Positions 1 to 8,587 of a DNA stretch of 64,000 bases are shown here, piece by piece. The stretch lies in NCBI GenBank assembly GCA_014859965.1, contig JACZKQ010000047.1:1-64000 (forward strand). The letters are read 5' to 3'. The notes under the pieces are model-generated. The model was not told the origin of the DNA, ran no database searches, and saw only the letters and a list, made by a program, of their open reading frames with translations. Origin of the DNA: Phycisphaerae bacterium. Lineage in GTDB: Bacteria > Planctomycetota > Phycisphaerae > Sedimentisphaerales > Anaerohalosphaeraceae. Numbering within the stretch: the stretch's first letter is position 1; each line of letters starts with the position of its first letter. A program made the translations under genes and the position numbers.

Positions 1-364
1 AGTAAGCCCCCTCATCCGCCCGGCAAACCTCCGCAAACGGCCCCTCCCGCTGCGACGACACCCCGATGACGATCTGCTCACACGTCCCCCCCGTCCCGAT
101 CTGCACACGATCAAACACCCGCTCCGCCCCCAGATCAACCAGAAACACCCGCCGCTGCTCCACCGCCGCAAACGAAAACCCACCCTTGCTGAGCGCATCA
201 TCACTCAACAGCGCCTCCAACTTGGCCCCCTCCGCTAACTTCCCCTCACAAACCACCTCCGCCCCAAACCGCGACCCTAAATAATTCTCCGGATACGCCC
301 CCCACGTACCCGCGCACAAACAAACCACAGCCGCCGTGCAAGCCAAGCTCAAAAGATTACGCAT
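1..364 (-). CDS. Secreted discoidin-like protein, C-terminus cut by window edge
   Basis: An open frame starts at ATG 364 on the minus strand and runs off the left edge without a stop, giving about 121 visible residues. It begins with a signal peptide (MRNLLSLACTAAVVCLCAG, then a small-residue cleavage region). The mature part contains VFLVDLGAERVFDRVQI, which resembles the F5/8 type C (discoidin, galactose-binding-like) fold, where a VDLG..FDRVQI strand pattern is typical. The start overlaps the stop of the upstream DUF2750 gene by 8 nt, so the two are probably translated together downstream of the GH16 gene. Function is inferred only as extracellular carbohydrate or surface binding; further domains may lie outside the window. 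Confidence 0.6.
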   Translation of the reverse strand, partial: MRNLLSLACTAAVVCLCAGTWGAYPENYLGSRFGAEVVCEGKLAEGAKLEALLSDDALSKGGFSFAAVEQRRVFLVDLGAERVFDRVQIGTGGTCEQIVIGVSSQREGPFAEVCRADEGAY

Positions 365-746
365 AATTCTGCAGTTCCTGCTCAATGTCTTTTCGGATAT
401 CCTCAGGCTTTCGGACAATGCCTTTCAATTCACCCATTGGGAAGACAGCCACAGAGCGATGATCTGCAATTAGCCCGGGTATCCACTTGTTGACAAAGTC
501 CTGCACAGAGATCGCCTCCGGAATACAGTCTTCCCAATCGCCGACACAAGCTTCCGCCGCATAGCGTCTCGCAGGCCACACTGGAATGCACTCGTGCTGT
601 TCCGCATCACCCATCAGACGCCAGTTCTGCGAATCCTTGACGCTCCAGACTTCTTCCCAGTCACAGCACTTCAAGTATTCGTACCGCTTCGGTGGAGCCA
701 GTCGAACTACATTCGCATACTCGGCATCGTTTACATCATAACTCAT
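357..746 (-). CDS. DUF2750 family protein
   Basis: 129 aa, cytoplasmic, with no signal peptide. The features RYEYLKCCDWEEVWSVKD near the N-terminus, PVWPARRYAAEAC in the middle and VAVFPMGELKGIV near the C-terminus fit the DUF2750 pattern (RYxxFxxxVxxWxxVW..., PVWPxxxYA, VxVFP). The family has no known function. It lies 26 nt downstream of the GH16 gene and overlaps the next gene by 8 nt, so the three are probably one transcript. An intracellular DUF2750 protein between two secreted glycan-related genes is unexpected. Confidence 0.75.
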   Translation of the reverse strand: MSYDVNDAEYANVVRLAPPKRYEYLKCCDWEEVWSVKDSQNWRLMGDAEQHECIPVWPARRYAAEACVGDWEDCIPEAISVQDFVNKWIPGLIADHRSVAVFPMGELKGIVRKPEDIRKDIEQELQNYA

Positions 747-772
747 TTGTCTTGTCCTTCAGGTTCACGCCC

Positions 773-1645
773 TCAATACTCCTGCTTTCTTTCGCTTGCC
801 ACCTGCTTCTGGTAGACGCGGACATAATCGACCTCGAAGCGGGAGGGGAACTCTGTTTTGGACGGGTCGCCGCCGTTTGTGCCTCCGATGGCGAGGTTGA
901 GGAGGATGTAGTGGGGCTCGTGGAAGGGGTTGGCCTTCTGTCGGTCGTTGTTGATCGTCTTGCTCAGGTCGACCTCGTTGAGCAGTTCATCGTCTACGTA
1001 GATTCTGATGTAGTCCTTGTCCCAGTCCATCCGCCACACATGAAACGCCTTCGCCCAGTCCGGCCCGAAGTCCTTCACCGGCTTGCGCGAGTCGTCCCAG
1101 ACCGCCCGCCACCGCTCGCCGCTGGCCCAGCAGGCGTTGGCCAGGAGCATGCCGCGGTAATACTCCATGATGTCGATCTCGCCGCAGCCGGGCCAGCCGC
1201 GGGCCGAGCCCAGTGTCCAGAACGCCGGCCAGAGTCCGGGGCGCACGTCGATGCGTGCCCGCATTTCGAAGCGGCCGAACGTCCACTGGTGCCTGCCGCG
1301 CGTCAGCAGGCACGCCGATGTGTACTCGGCATATTCCCGGCTTCGCTGCCAGCGCGTGCTCTCTGGGTCATAATTCGGATTGGCCAGACGCTCCCGCCGC
1401 CCCTCAATGATCAGCATCCCCCCCTCGCACCACGCATTCTCGGGGCGGTACCATTGAAGCTCTTCATTGCGGACAAAGCCATTTTCATAAGTCCAGTTGG
1501 CCGGGTCCGGGCGGGCTGCTGTATCGAATTCATCCGACCATACCAGCGCATAGCCGTCATCCGTTCCTCCGCCCGCCCAAACAACACCGGCACAGAACAA
1601 AATCACCAAACAGACCCGCGACACCGAATTAGCACTGATACACAT
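773..1645 (-). CDS. Secreted glycoside hydrolase family 16 (beta-glucanase/laminarinase-like)
   Basis: 290 aa with an N-terminal signal peptide (VSRVCLVILFCAGVVWA). The mature enzyme shows the GH16 landmarks: VWSDEFD near the start, ELQWY, and the catalytic motif GEIDIMEY (ExDxxE; first Glu nucleophile, last Glu acid/base). The sheet-forming YIRIYVDDEL region and the C-terminal FEVDYVRVYQ are also typical. GH16 enzymes hydrolyse beta-1,3- or beta-1,3/1,4-glucans, agar or carrageenan; I cannot fix the substrate from sequence alone. It is the first gene of a minus-strand operon and has a good promoter at 1714-1742. Confidence 0.9.
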   Translation of the reverse strand: MCISANSVSRVCLVILFCAGVVWAGGGTDDGYALVWSDEFDTAARPDPANWTYENGFVRNEELQWYRPENAWCEGGMLIIEGRRERLANPNYDPESTRWQRSREYAEYTSACLLTRGRHQWTFGRFEMRARIDVRPGLWPAFWTLGSARGWPGCGEIDIMEYYRGMLLANACWASGERWRAVWDDSRKPVKDFGPDWAKAFHVWRMDWDKDYIRIYVDDELLNEVDLSKTINNDRQKANPFHEPHYILLNLAIGGTNGGDPSKTEFPSRFEVDYVRVYQKQVASERKQEY

Positions 1646-2085
1646 GATGTTTCCCCGTCAAAAAAGTCCGGTATTTGAATGCTTCCGCCCGGTTAAAAGC
1701 TATCAGCTATTCTACTATACCCGTTTCCTGTAAAATCATCAAACAAAGCTGAAAAAACCACGCTATGCCGCACGGCCGAGCCTTCGCCCTGAAAACGCCA
1801 ATTGACAAAAACATATCGGCCGCAAGATAGGTATATAAAGACGCAGTGCAAACGTCGATATAGCAGGATATGCGTCGGCATGCCGGTCGGGCCTTTAGGT
1901 CCGCCAGGAGCGTGACGCCTCGACGGCGAAAGTGATGGAAAGTTGGTAATCGTGCGTTCGGAACCCGGACGTGCAGCAAAACGGGTCGCGGTCAGGATGC
2001 ATGGGCCAGGTGTGAATTTGCGGTTTTTACTGGCCCCTGCCCAAAAGCTGTGTTATACTATGGCATAAATTTGGGAGGTTTTAAT
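1646..2085. other. Intergenic region between divergent genes
   Basis: 440 nt between the divergent GH16 and ClpP-like genes. It holds the GH16 promoter and, close to the plus-strand gene, a -10-like TATACT at 2054-2059 without a convincing -35. Short frames here show no recognisable protein. Confidence 0.5.
1714..1742 (-). promoter_or_regulatory. Sigma-70-type promoter of the GH16 operon
   Basis: On the minus strand TTGATG (1742-1737) is followed after exactly 17 nt by TATAGT (1719-1714). Transcription would start near 1707, about 60 nt before the GH16 start codon. Confidence 0.55.
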
Positions 2086-3564
2086 ATGAGCAGACACATT
2101 ACCCTATCCATCCTGATATTGGCCGTATGCGCAGCCGTAAGCGGCGCCGACACGTTCAAGCACCGCCAGACGGGCGAGACCTTCACGGGCTTCGTGACGC
2201 AGAAAGAAAACCAGGGCCGGACCCTTGTCTACAGTGAAAAGGACAAGAATTTTTCGCCGCTGCCGCTGGCCGAATACGAGGTAACTCGCGATAACCACGG
2301 CCGCCGCAACAGCGTGGTGTTCATCCCTATCCGCAACGAAGAGGCGATCATCTCGCAAGACGTCGCCCAGACCATCGCCGACACTATTGTCGACGCATCC
2401 AACAAGGGCCCGCGGTACATCGTCCTGGAGATCGACAGCCCCGGCGGCCGGGGCGACTTCATGAAGATCATCACCACTGCTATCGCGGCCACGGACAACT
2501 GCCCCGTGATCGCCTATATCTCGGGCGGACCTTTCGGGGGCGCCTACGCGGCGGCGGGGCCGGTGGCGCTGGCGTGTGAAAAAATCTACATCGCCGGCGA
2601 CGCCGTGATGGGATCTGCGGCTCCGGTGGTCGGCCGCAATGCGACCGCAGAAAACGTCGCCGAATATCAGGAACTGTACAATTCGGACACGCTGGCCGGA
2701 TTCGCCAGCTATACCGCCAGTCTGGCGGCCAAACGCAATCGCCCCCTTCCGCTGGCTATGGCCCTGTTGGACAAGAGCATCGAAATCATCGAAGTCGACG
2801 GCCCGGACGGCAACCGCGTCTTCATACCGAGGCCCGACCTCAAGCCCCAGCAGACCATTGTCCGCACCGTTTCAAAGATCGAAACCAAGACGCTGACGGA
2901 GCGCGACGCCGGCGGCGCGACGACTGTCCGTGAAATCACGCAGATGGTCCTGACTCTGAGGGCTCAGCAGGCGGTCGCGGCCAAGCTCGCCGACAAGCTC
3001 GTCGGCTCGCGCGATGAACTGCTCGCCGACCTCGGGGCCGCCGACGCCCAGATCACCTATACCCGCGGTGTCGAAAACGCCGTGCGTAAGTATGTGGCCG
3101 CCAAGCGAAACGTGCAGAGCGAACTGGTTCAGGTCGACTACCTGCAGCAGCGCACCGAGCAATTGCAGGCTCAGCTCAACCGGCTCGACGAGCAGGTGCG
3201 AACCAATCCGACCACCATCGAACAGCGCCGGTACGACACGGGCCTTGGCGGTGAGACCTTCTACCGCGGGACCGAGCGCAGCCTCCGCCGGGTGAGGGAG
3301 ACCCGTGTTCCCACGGCCAGCCGCAGGAGCGGACTGGGCCGCACCGACTCGGTCGTCATCCAAGAACCCTCCGCCGCGGCCGGCCAGCTCGTCAACGAAC
3401 TTGCCATGACGCTTGCCGATCTCGTGCGGTCCTACCGCCGGGTCATAGGGCTTGTTCGGCGCGACCCCGGCGTACTGCCAACCACCGTCACCATTGACAG
3501 CCTGCAGAGGAATCTCGACGCCGCCATCGCCATGCAGAATGCCCTCATGATCCGTTTCCGGTAA
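2086..3564 (+). CDS. Exported ClpP/NfeD-class protease-like protein, probably catalytically inactive
   Basis: 492 aa from ATG 2086, chosen because GGGAGG lies 8 nt upstream and a signal peptide follows directly (MSRHITLSILILAVCAAVSG). The core at residues about 75-240 has the ClpP/SppA/NfeD protease fold: VLEIDSPGG at 113-121, PVIAYISGG, then GGAYAAAGPVALA, and GDAVMGSAAPVVG. In active NfeD-type proteases the nucleophile sits in an (A)SAG motif; here the aligned triplet is A156-A157-G158. The Lys expected about 40 residues later is not visible either (EYQELYNSD). The C-terminal third is rich in Gln, Glu and Leu and probably a coiled coil (residues about 340-385). It may act as a binding scaffold rather than a protease. 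No NfeD partner lies beside it. Confidence 0.7.
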   Translation: MSRHITLSILILAVCAAVSGADTFKHRQTGETFTGFVTQKENQGRTLVYSEKDKNFSPLPLAEYEVTRDNHGRRNSVVFIPIRNEEAIISQDVAQTIADTIVDASNKGPRYIVLEIDSPGGRGDFMKIITTAIAATDNCPVIAYISGGPFGGAYAAAGPVALACEKIYIAGDAVMGSAAPVVGRNATAENVAEYQELYNSDTLAGFASYTASLAAKRNRPLPLAMALLDKSIEIIEVDGPDGNRVFIPRPDLKPQQTIVRTVSKIETKTLTERDAGGATTVREITQMVLTLRAQQAVAAKLADKLVGSRDELLADLGAADAQITYTRGVENAVRKYVAAKRNVQSELVQVDYLQQRTEQLQAQLNRLDEQVRTNPTTIEQRRYDTGLGGETFYRGTERSLRRVRETRVPTASRRSGLGRTDSVVIQEPSAAAGQLVNELAMTLADLVRSYRRVIGLVRRDPGVLPTTVTIDSLQRNLDAAIAMQNALMIRFR

Positions 3565-3885
3565 GAGCGAGTCGCATTAATAACTCGCCGGGCAGGCGGC
3601 AACAGGAGGACCGAGCAGAACCGTTCGGATTTCCCCCCGGCGAAAAGATGCTCTAATTTGGCCTCTGCCCAAACGGTTGTGCTCGTTAGGGTCGCCGCAG
3701 GTGCGGGTTTGGGATGTGGACGTCCGGAGATGCGACAGCCCTGATTCTCTGCTCCAATTGCTTGCCTTTTGCCCGGCTTCCTGTACAATGGCACACAGAT
3801 CGGCATCCTGGTGCGCGGGGCTTGCGGGGGTTTGCAGGCTCGGGGAATGCCGGCGGCTAATGGCACAGTCGGACAAGGAGAAAGC
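3565..3885. other. Intergenic region without recognised feature
   Basis: About 320 nt between two plus-strand genes. Apart from the AAGGAG ribosome-binding site at 3875-3880 I see no gene, strong hairpin or clear promoter; frames on both strands look random. Confidence 0.4.
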
Positions 3886-5373
3886 ATGAACGCGAAAACA
3901 CACAGCGGCAACACGAGCGACCTCAATGCTAACCTGCAGCCGGCTCGGCGATCGCGCGGCGGCATGACCCGCCGCCAGTGGCTTGGCAGTGCAGCGGTGG
4001 TCGCCCTGCCGACGCTCATCCCGTCAGGTTTGTTTGCTTCTTCGGGACCGCCCGCCCCGAGTAACCGCATCACGGTGGGCCTCATCGGTAATGGGTGCAT
4101 GGGCCGCGGCCATCTCAACCGGCTTATGGGCGACCGCGACTTTCAGGTGCTCGGCGTCTGCGATCCCGACAGAATCCGCCGCGACGAAGGCAAGGGCCGC
4201 GTCGAAGCCGCCTACGCCGCCGACCGGGACAAGCCCGGGTACCAGGCCTGCACCGCGTACAACGACTACCGTGAACTGCTCGCGCGGACCGATCTCGACG
4301 CGGTGGTCATCGCCACGCCCGACCACTGGCACACAATGCAATCCGTGGACGCCGTCAAGGCCGGCAAAGATGTCTACTGCGAAAAGCCGATTTCGCTGAC
4401 GGTCGACGAGGGCCGCCGGCTGGTTCAGGCCGTCCGCCGCTACGGCCGCATCTTTCAAACCGGCACCCAATACCGGTCGATCCCCGCCATCCGCCAGGTC
4501 TGCAACTTCGTCCGCGACGGCGGCCTCGGCAAAGTCAAACACGTCTTCGCCCTCTGGAGCACCCTCGCCGGCGGCCTCTCCGCCCCGCGATTCGCCCCCT
4601 ATGCCGCCGCCATCGACATCGCCAAGAACGGCGCCTCGATGGTCCCGCTCGCCTTTGACCTCCCCGGCGAACCGACGCCGGAAGGCCTCGACTGGGACAT
4701 CTGGACCGGCCCGGCCCCGGCGCGGCCATACAACCCCGTCTACCATGTCAATCCCATCCCCGGCGTCGTCCCCTGGTGCTTCCACGAAGACTTCGGCGCC
4801 GCCTCCGTCACCTGGCACCACTCGCATTCGGCGGACGTGATCCAGTATGCATTAGGCTATGAAACCAGCGGCCCCGTGGAATTCATCCACCCTTCCGACG
4901 GCACCTACCCGACTCTCACCTGCCGGTACGAAAACGGCACGCTGCTACATCTCGTGGAGCACTGGGGCCAGGTGAAGAGCCTTTACCACGCCGTCCCGGA
5001 AGACGCCCGACTCGACGGCAACTTCGGCGGCGTCTTCGTGGGCGAGCGCGGCTGGCTGACCTCGATGTCCGCCGGCGGCCCGGTAACCGGCGGCCCGGAA
5101 GAAATCTTCAACGAAATGAAAATGAGCAGCCGGGCGGTGAACATAGGCGAAAACGACCACCACGCAAACTGGCTCAACTGCATCAAGACGCGCCAGCAAC
5201 CGTCATGCAGTGAAGAATTAGGCCACCGCGGCGCGTCCTTAGGCCACCTGACCATTATCGCTTACAGGCGCGCCAAAACGCTGACCTGGGACCCGCAATC
5301 AGAAAAATTCGCCGGCGACGAGGCGGCAAATCGCCTGCTGACTCGGCCCAAGAGACCCCCTTGGCGCCTTTAA
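3886..5373 (+). CDS. Tat-exported Gfo/Idh/MocA family oxidoreductase
   Basis: 495 aa from ATG 3886, which has AAGGAG 6 nt upstream; an in-frame upstream extension has no signal. Residues about 25-55 form a twin-arginine signal (MTRRQWLGSAAVVALPTLIP). Then comes a Rossmann NAD(P) fold (VGLIGNGCMGRGH), the ATPDHWH segment and the family hallmark CEKPIS, with the usual C-terminal alpha/beta domain. These enzymes oxidise or reduce sugars and inositols with NAD(P). Tat export of a cofactor-loaded, folded oxidoreductase is common in planctomycetes. A second, unlinked Tat-type member is at 56754-58070. Substrate unknown. Confidence 0.88.
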   Translation: MNAKTHSGNTSDLNANLQPARRSRGGMTRRQWLGSAAVVALPTLIPSGLFASSGPPAPSNRITVGLIGNGCMGRGHLNRLMGDRDFQVLGVCDPDRIRRDEGKGRVEAAYAADRDKPGYQACTAYNDYRELLARTDLDAVVIATPDHWHTMQSVDAVKAGKDVYCEKPISLTVDEGRRLVQAVRRYGRIFQTGTQYRSIPAIRQVCNFVRDGGLGKVKHVFALWSTLAGGLSAPRFAPYAAAIDIAKNGASMVPLAFDLPGEPTPEGLDWDIWTGPAPARPYNPVYHVNPIPGVVPWCFHEDFGAASVTWHHSHSADVIQYALGYETSGPVEFIHPSDGTYPTLTCRYENGTLLHLVEHWGQVKSLYHAVPEDARLDGNFGGVFVGERGWLTSMSAGGPVTGGPEEIFNEMKMSSRAVNIGENDHHANWLNCIKTRQQPSCSEELGHRGASLGHLTIIAYRRAKTLTWDPQSEKFAGDEAANRLLTRPKRPPWRL

Positions 5374-5476
5374 CCGGGCGCGCTTCATGACATAGCGGAA
5401 ATTCGAGGAACAGATCAGGCAGCCGCCCCCCGGCAAGCCGGAATTCAGCCTTCGTATCGGCTCGTGCAGGCCTGTC

Positions 5477-6574
5477 TTAATAATCGTCGCGAGGTGTCGA
5501 CGGCGATTCTTCGTGCATCCGCTGCTTCAACTGATTTGGATCGTTCGAATTTGTGAGCGCCGCTTCATACGTGATTTCGCCTGCCTGATACAGATCGAAC
5601 AGGCAGTCGTCCATCAGGTGCATGCCTTGTCGCCGCCCGACCTGGATCACGTTGACCAACTGGTGGAATTCGTTTTCGCGAACGTGCCGCCGCGCAGGCG
5701 CATTCATTAACAGCATCTCCGTCGCCAGAACGCGGCGTTTTTTATCCGCGGACGGCACCAGGCGCTGGGCCATCACCCCCTTGAGGGAATTGGCCAGTTG
5801 GGTAACGATCTGAGGCTGCTGTGAATCGGGGAAAATAGATACAATCCGTTCGATCGTCTGAAACGTGTTGGGCGTGTGACATGTCGCGATCACGAGGTGT
5901 CCCGTCTCGGCCGCCATCAGTGCTGTCGCGGTCGTGTCCAGGTCGCGCATCTCGCCTATGCAGATAACGTCCGGGTCCTGCCGCAGAACATGTATCAGCG
6001 CCGCGGCGAAGCTCCTGACGTCGGTGTACAGCTCCTGCTGTATGATCACCGCCTTCTTCTGGGCGTGCACGAATTCCACGGGATCTTCGATGGTAATGAT
6101 CTTGCACCGGCGTTCGCTGTTGATCAGATCGATCATGTAATTCATGGTGGTCGTCTTGCCGCTGCCCGTCGGCCCCGTCACCAGGACCAGCCCGCCGGCC
6201 AGACGCGTGAGGTCTTCGATCTGCGGCGGCAGGTGCAGCTCCTGACGCGTCTTGATTTGATCGGTCACGGGGCGAAGCGCCATTTCGGGATTGTTCGTTC
6301 GGTAATAAATCGAAACGCGAAATCGCCCGAATTTATCGTCATAGACGCTGCAGCATATCTGCCAGTCCCTTTCAAACACCTTCTGCTGTTCCTCGTTGAG
6401 CAGATCGTAGCACAGGCGTTTGGTGTCCTCCCGGTTCAGCGGGGGTGAATCGGCAAGAATGATCTCGCCGTTGATGCGAAAAAGCGGGGGCAGCCCGGCC
6501 ACGATGTGGATATCCGAGGCGTCCGAACGCCTTGCCAGGGACAGAATGCGCTGCACTTCAGCCGTTGTCGCCAT
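5477..6574 (-). CDS. pilT: PilT-type twitching-motility / type IV pilus retraction ATPase
   Basis: 365 aa from ATG 6574 (GGAAGG just upstream); a longer in-frame extension runs through the preceding TPR gene and is rejected. The order is that of PilT: N-terminal PAS-like domain (SDASDIHIVAGLPPLFRING), Walker A GPTGSGKTTTMN, Asp box with IITIEDPVEFVH, Walker B DPDVICIGEMRDL and the His box HLVIATCHTPN. It ends with the MHLMDDCLFDLYQAGEIT segment. PilT hexamers drive pilus retraction. No pilin, PilB, PilC or secretin gene lies in the window. The gene is instead the last of the Ycf46-type operon, directly after the TPR gene. Confidence 0.92.
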   Translation of the reverse strand: MATTAEVQRILSLARRSDASDIHIVAGLPPLFRINGEIILADSPPLNREDTKRLCYDLLNEEQQKVFERDWQICCSVYDDKFGRFRVSIYYRTNNPEMALRPVTDQIKTRQELHLPPQIEDLTRLAGGLVLVTGPTGSGKTTTMNYMIDLINSERRCKIITIEDPVEFVHAQKKAVIIQQELYTDVRSFAAALIHVLRQDPDVICIGEMRDLDTTATALMAAETGHLVIATCHTPNTFQTIERIVSIFPDSQQPQIVTQLANSLKGVMAQRLVPSADKKRRVLATEMLLMNAPARRHVRENEFHQLVNVIQVGRRQGMHLMDDCLFDLYQAGEITYEAALTNSNDPNQLKQRMHEESPSTPRDDY

Positions 6575-6576
6575 AC

Positions 6577-7347
6577 TTACCTTCCCAACAATCGTCTCCA
6601 AACACGGATCAGCAGCCCGGCCTTCAGGGTCCTGTCCATCTGGCGCACCGCACAAGGCCAGTCCGGCCGCAGGTACAGCGCCTGCTGCAGGCTCGCCGCG
6701 GCCTGGGACAAACCTAACTGGGACTGACACCGACCCAATTCGTACCACGCCAGAGGCGATTTCGGAAAATCCTTCACTGCACGCTCGAGATATTCGAGCG
6801 CCGCGGCGTATCGTCCGTGCATGCTGAGCACACGCCCCGCCTCCAGCCTGGTGACGTTCACCGAGCCGCCGCCCAGCGTGACGGCCTTGTGCACGCACTC
6901 CTCCGCCAGGCGGCCCTTGCGCCGCATCACAACCTCCGCCCGGCTAAGCCATACTCGCCAGGTGAGGCGGTCTTTGGACACTGCGTTATCAGAGTAGGCC
7001 ATCGCCTTGGTCAGCTTCTCGTCACGCACACAGGCAATCGCCTTTTCGGCCAACAGTTCGGGGTGTTCCGGAAACAGCTCCAGCGCCTTGTCCGCCCAGA
7101 CCTGGGCCTCCGGGTATTCGCCCAGTTCGATCAGCATCATCACCTGGCCCGACCATGCCTCGAACAGGGCATGATTGCGCTCCAGCGCCCGCGAATAGTT
7201 CCGCAACCCAAGCTCCCAGTCGCCGCCGAGCCACGCCAGCATTGCCTGGCGATAGAAAAACGGCGCGTCACGAACGGGTTCACCGGGGCTCTCCCTTTTG
7301 GAAGGCGGATCGGCGTCGTCAAACTCAAGACTCGCAAAGCGGTTCAT
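6577..7347 (-). CDS. TPR-repeat protein
   Basis: 256 aa, soluble, no signal peptide. Several tetratricopeptide repeats are visible from residue about 35 to 245, for example AWLGGDWELGLRNYSRALER, GEYPEAQVWADKALELFPEH and GRYAAALEYLERAVKDFPKS. A basic tail (IRVWRRLLGR) ends the protein. It overlaps the upstream signal-peptidase-like gene by 4 nt and is 2 nt from pilT, so translation is probably coupled. TPR proteins are protein-interaction scaffolds; here the partner could be the neighbouring membrane protein or PilT, but this is inference. Confidence 0.8.
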   Translation of the reverse strand: MNRFASLEFDDADPPSKRESPGEPVRDAPFFYRQAMLAWLGGDWELGLRNYSRALERNHALFEAWSGQVMMLIELGEYPEAQVWADKALELFPEHPELLAEKAIACVRDEKLTKAMAYSDNAVSKDRLTWRVWLSRAEVVMRRKGRLAEECVHKAVTLGGGSVNVTRLEAGRVLSMHGRYAAALEYLERAVKDFPKSPLAWYELGRCQSQLGLSQAAASLQQALYLRPDWPCAVRQMDRTLKAGLLIRVWRRLLGR

Positions 7348-8366
7348 TCAACTTCCCTGACAAATCCTCTCCGCCACACCGGCAACCACCTCATAAAAGC
7401 CTTTGCTTCGATGCCGGCCGCCGGAACCACACACGCCCTGGCAACATCGGCCGCGCCGTAGGCGCCCCGCGTCCGGAAGGCCGTGCTCAGGAAGAAATGG
7501 TCTTTCGGCACTGTAACCGATAGCCCCTTCATGGTCAACCATTCCGGTACCGGGTACCTGTCGATTTCGAGCCTTTCGCCGCCGATTGCAAAACATGCGC
7601 CGCCGCCGGGCACCTCTTCCACCGTCAGCGTCTCGCCGGGCAGTGCGACAATCTGGGCTATCACACCCCGGGCGCCCCTTGAATACTGACCATACACAGC
7701 GGCCATCGGCGCAAGTACAAGCGAACCTCGGGTGAGATGCCCTTCGCACGCAAGGCTCCGTCGCACCAGCACAAAATCGCCCTCTCGGACCCGGTGAAAT
7801 GCGACGGGATGCGTTACATGCCCTCCGGTAATATCCTGCAGAACCCACCGGCCAACCTCACGATAAAGGACGGCAAGGACCACCGCAATCAAAGCCAGGG
7901 CCAACAAACGGTATCGCAGGGCGGAGACCTCTTCCAGCAACCCCGCGTGGACGGCGATCCATGCGTGCATAGCGACCGCGAGGCCGAGAAAGACCATGCC
8001 CCAAAACCCTCCGTAGAAGAAAAACAGGCCGAAAACGAAGGCGCCCCATAACGCCAGGTAAAGACCCACGGACCGAAAACGCTTCCTGACGACGTGAGCC
8101 AACCCGGGAACGACCGACAGGAGGACGCCAAGCAGTCCAATGCCGAACGCATGGCACCATCCGGGCACTCGCCAGCCCGCTTTCGGGTGCGGAATGATTC
8201 GCGTCGCCCGCACCTGCCGCATGAACCACCGCCAAGGCTTCTTCCACAGGGCCATTCTCGGCGGCTCCACCTTTATGTCCATCGACTCGGCGCTCAGGAG
8301 CGACCCGCACTGAAAGCACGCGGTCTGGCCCGGCATGTTCTCGAATTCACATCGTCGGCACTGCAT
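7344..8366 (-). CDS. Zinc-ribbon membrane protein with degenerate signal peptidase I (S26) domain
   Basis: 340 aa. It opens with a zinc ribbon (C3xxC6...C17xxC20). Four hydrophobic segments follow (about 71-94, 98-118, 120-142, 152-168), then a domain of about 150 residues laid out like signal peptidase I: VREGDFVLVRRS (195-204), a second strand, VIAQIVALPGETL (235-247) and VPKDHFFLS. In active enzymes the SM.P....GD motif supplies the catalytic Ser; here position 188 is Val. The catalytic Lys of the KR.(I/V)G.PGD motif aligns with Ala237, and the GDN signature is absent (STA). I read it as a pseudo-peptidase. It sits between DUF2997 and the TPR gene in a co-oriented operon. Confidence 0.65.
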   Translation of the reverse strand: MQCRRCEFENMPGQTACFQCGSLLSAESMDIKVEPPRMALWKKPWRWFMRQVRATRIIPHPKAGWRVPGWCHAFGIGLLGVLLSVVPGLAHVVRKRFRSVGLYLALWGAFVFGLFFFYGGFWGMVFLGLAVAMHAWIAVHAGLLEEVSALRYRLLALALIAVVLAVLYREVGRWVLQDITGGHVTHPVAFHRVREGDFVLVRRSLACEGHLTRGSLVLAPMAAVYGQYSRGARGVIAQIVALPGETLTVEEVPGGGACFAIGGERLEIDRYPVPEWLTMKGLSVTVPKDHFFLSTAFRTRGAYGAADVARACVVPAAGIEAKAFMRWLPVWRRGFVREVE

Positions 8367-8371
8367 GCTGA

Positions 8372-8584
8372 TTAGCCGTCCAGCTTCAATTCCTGCTTCA
8401 GGTCAATGCGCGTCTTCTGCTCGGGCTCATAGTACTCGCTGGTCAGCTTCTGGTCTTTTACGGTGCCGATCGCCTCGGCGAGCCATTGTGCGTATTCCAG
8501 GCAAGCCTTGCCTTTGGCGCCCTTGACGTGCACCTTCACTTCTCCCGTTTTGCTGATCACGATTTCCACTTCATGCTGCGCCAT
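8372..8584 (-). CDS. DUF2997 family small protein
   Basis: 70 aa. The sequence matches the DUF2997 layout: a beta strand IVISKTGEVKVHVKGAKGKAC, then WLAEAIGTVKDQKLTSEYY near the C-terminal half. The family has no known function but is often encoded beside DUF1257 and Ycf46-like AAA genes, as here; the gene starts 3 nt after the DUF1257 stop. Both strand pattern and length (usually 60-75 aa) fit well. Confidence 0.8.
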   Translation of the reverse strand: MAQHEVEIVISKTGEVKVHVKGAKGKACLEYAQWLAEAIGTVKDQKLTSEYYEPEQKTRIDLKQELKLDG

Positions 8585-8587
8585 CTT

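Noticed and set aside
692-1678. 328-aa plus-strand frame opposite the GH16 gene
   Set aside because: The GH16 frame on the other strand contains the catalytic motif and signal peptide; this one shows no family features.
1693-1979. Small minus-strand frames upstream of the GH16 gene
   Set aside because: They cover the GH16 promoter, lack a ribosome-binding site and resemble no family.
6575-6898. N-terminal extension of PilT
   Set aside because: It runs antiparallel in frame through the TPR gene, is rich in Arg/Gly/Ala and has no relation to PilT; ATG 6574 has a good ribosome-binding site.
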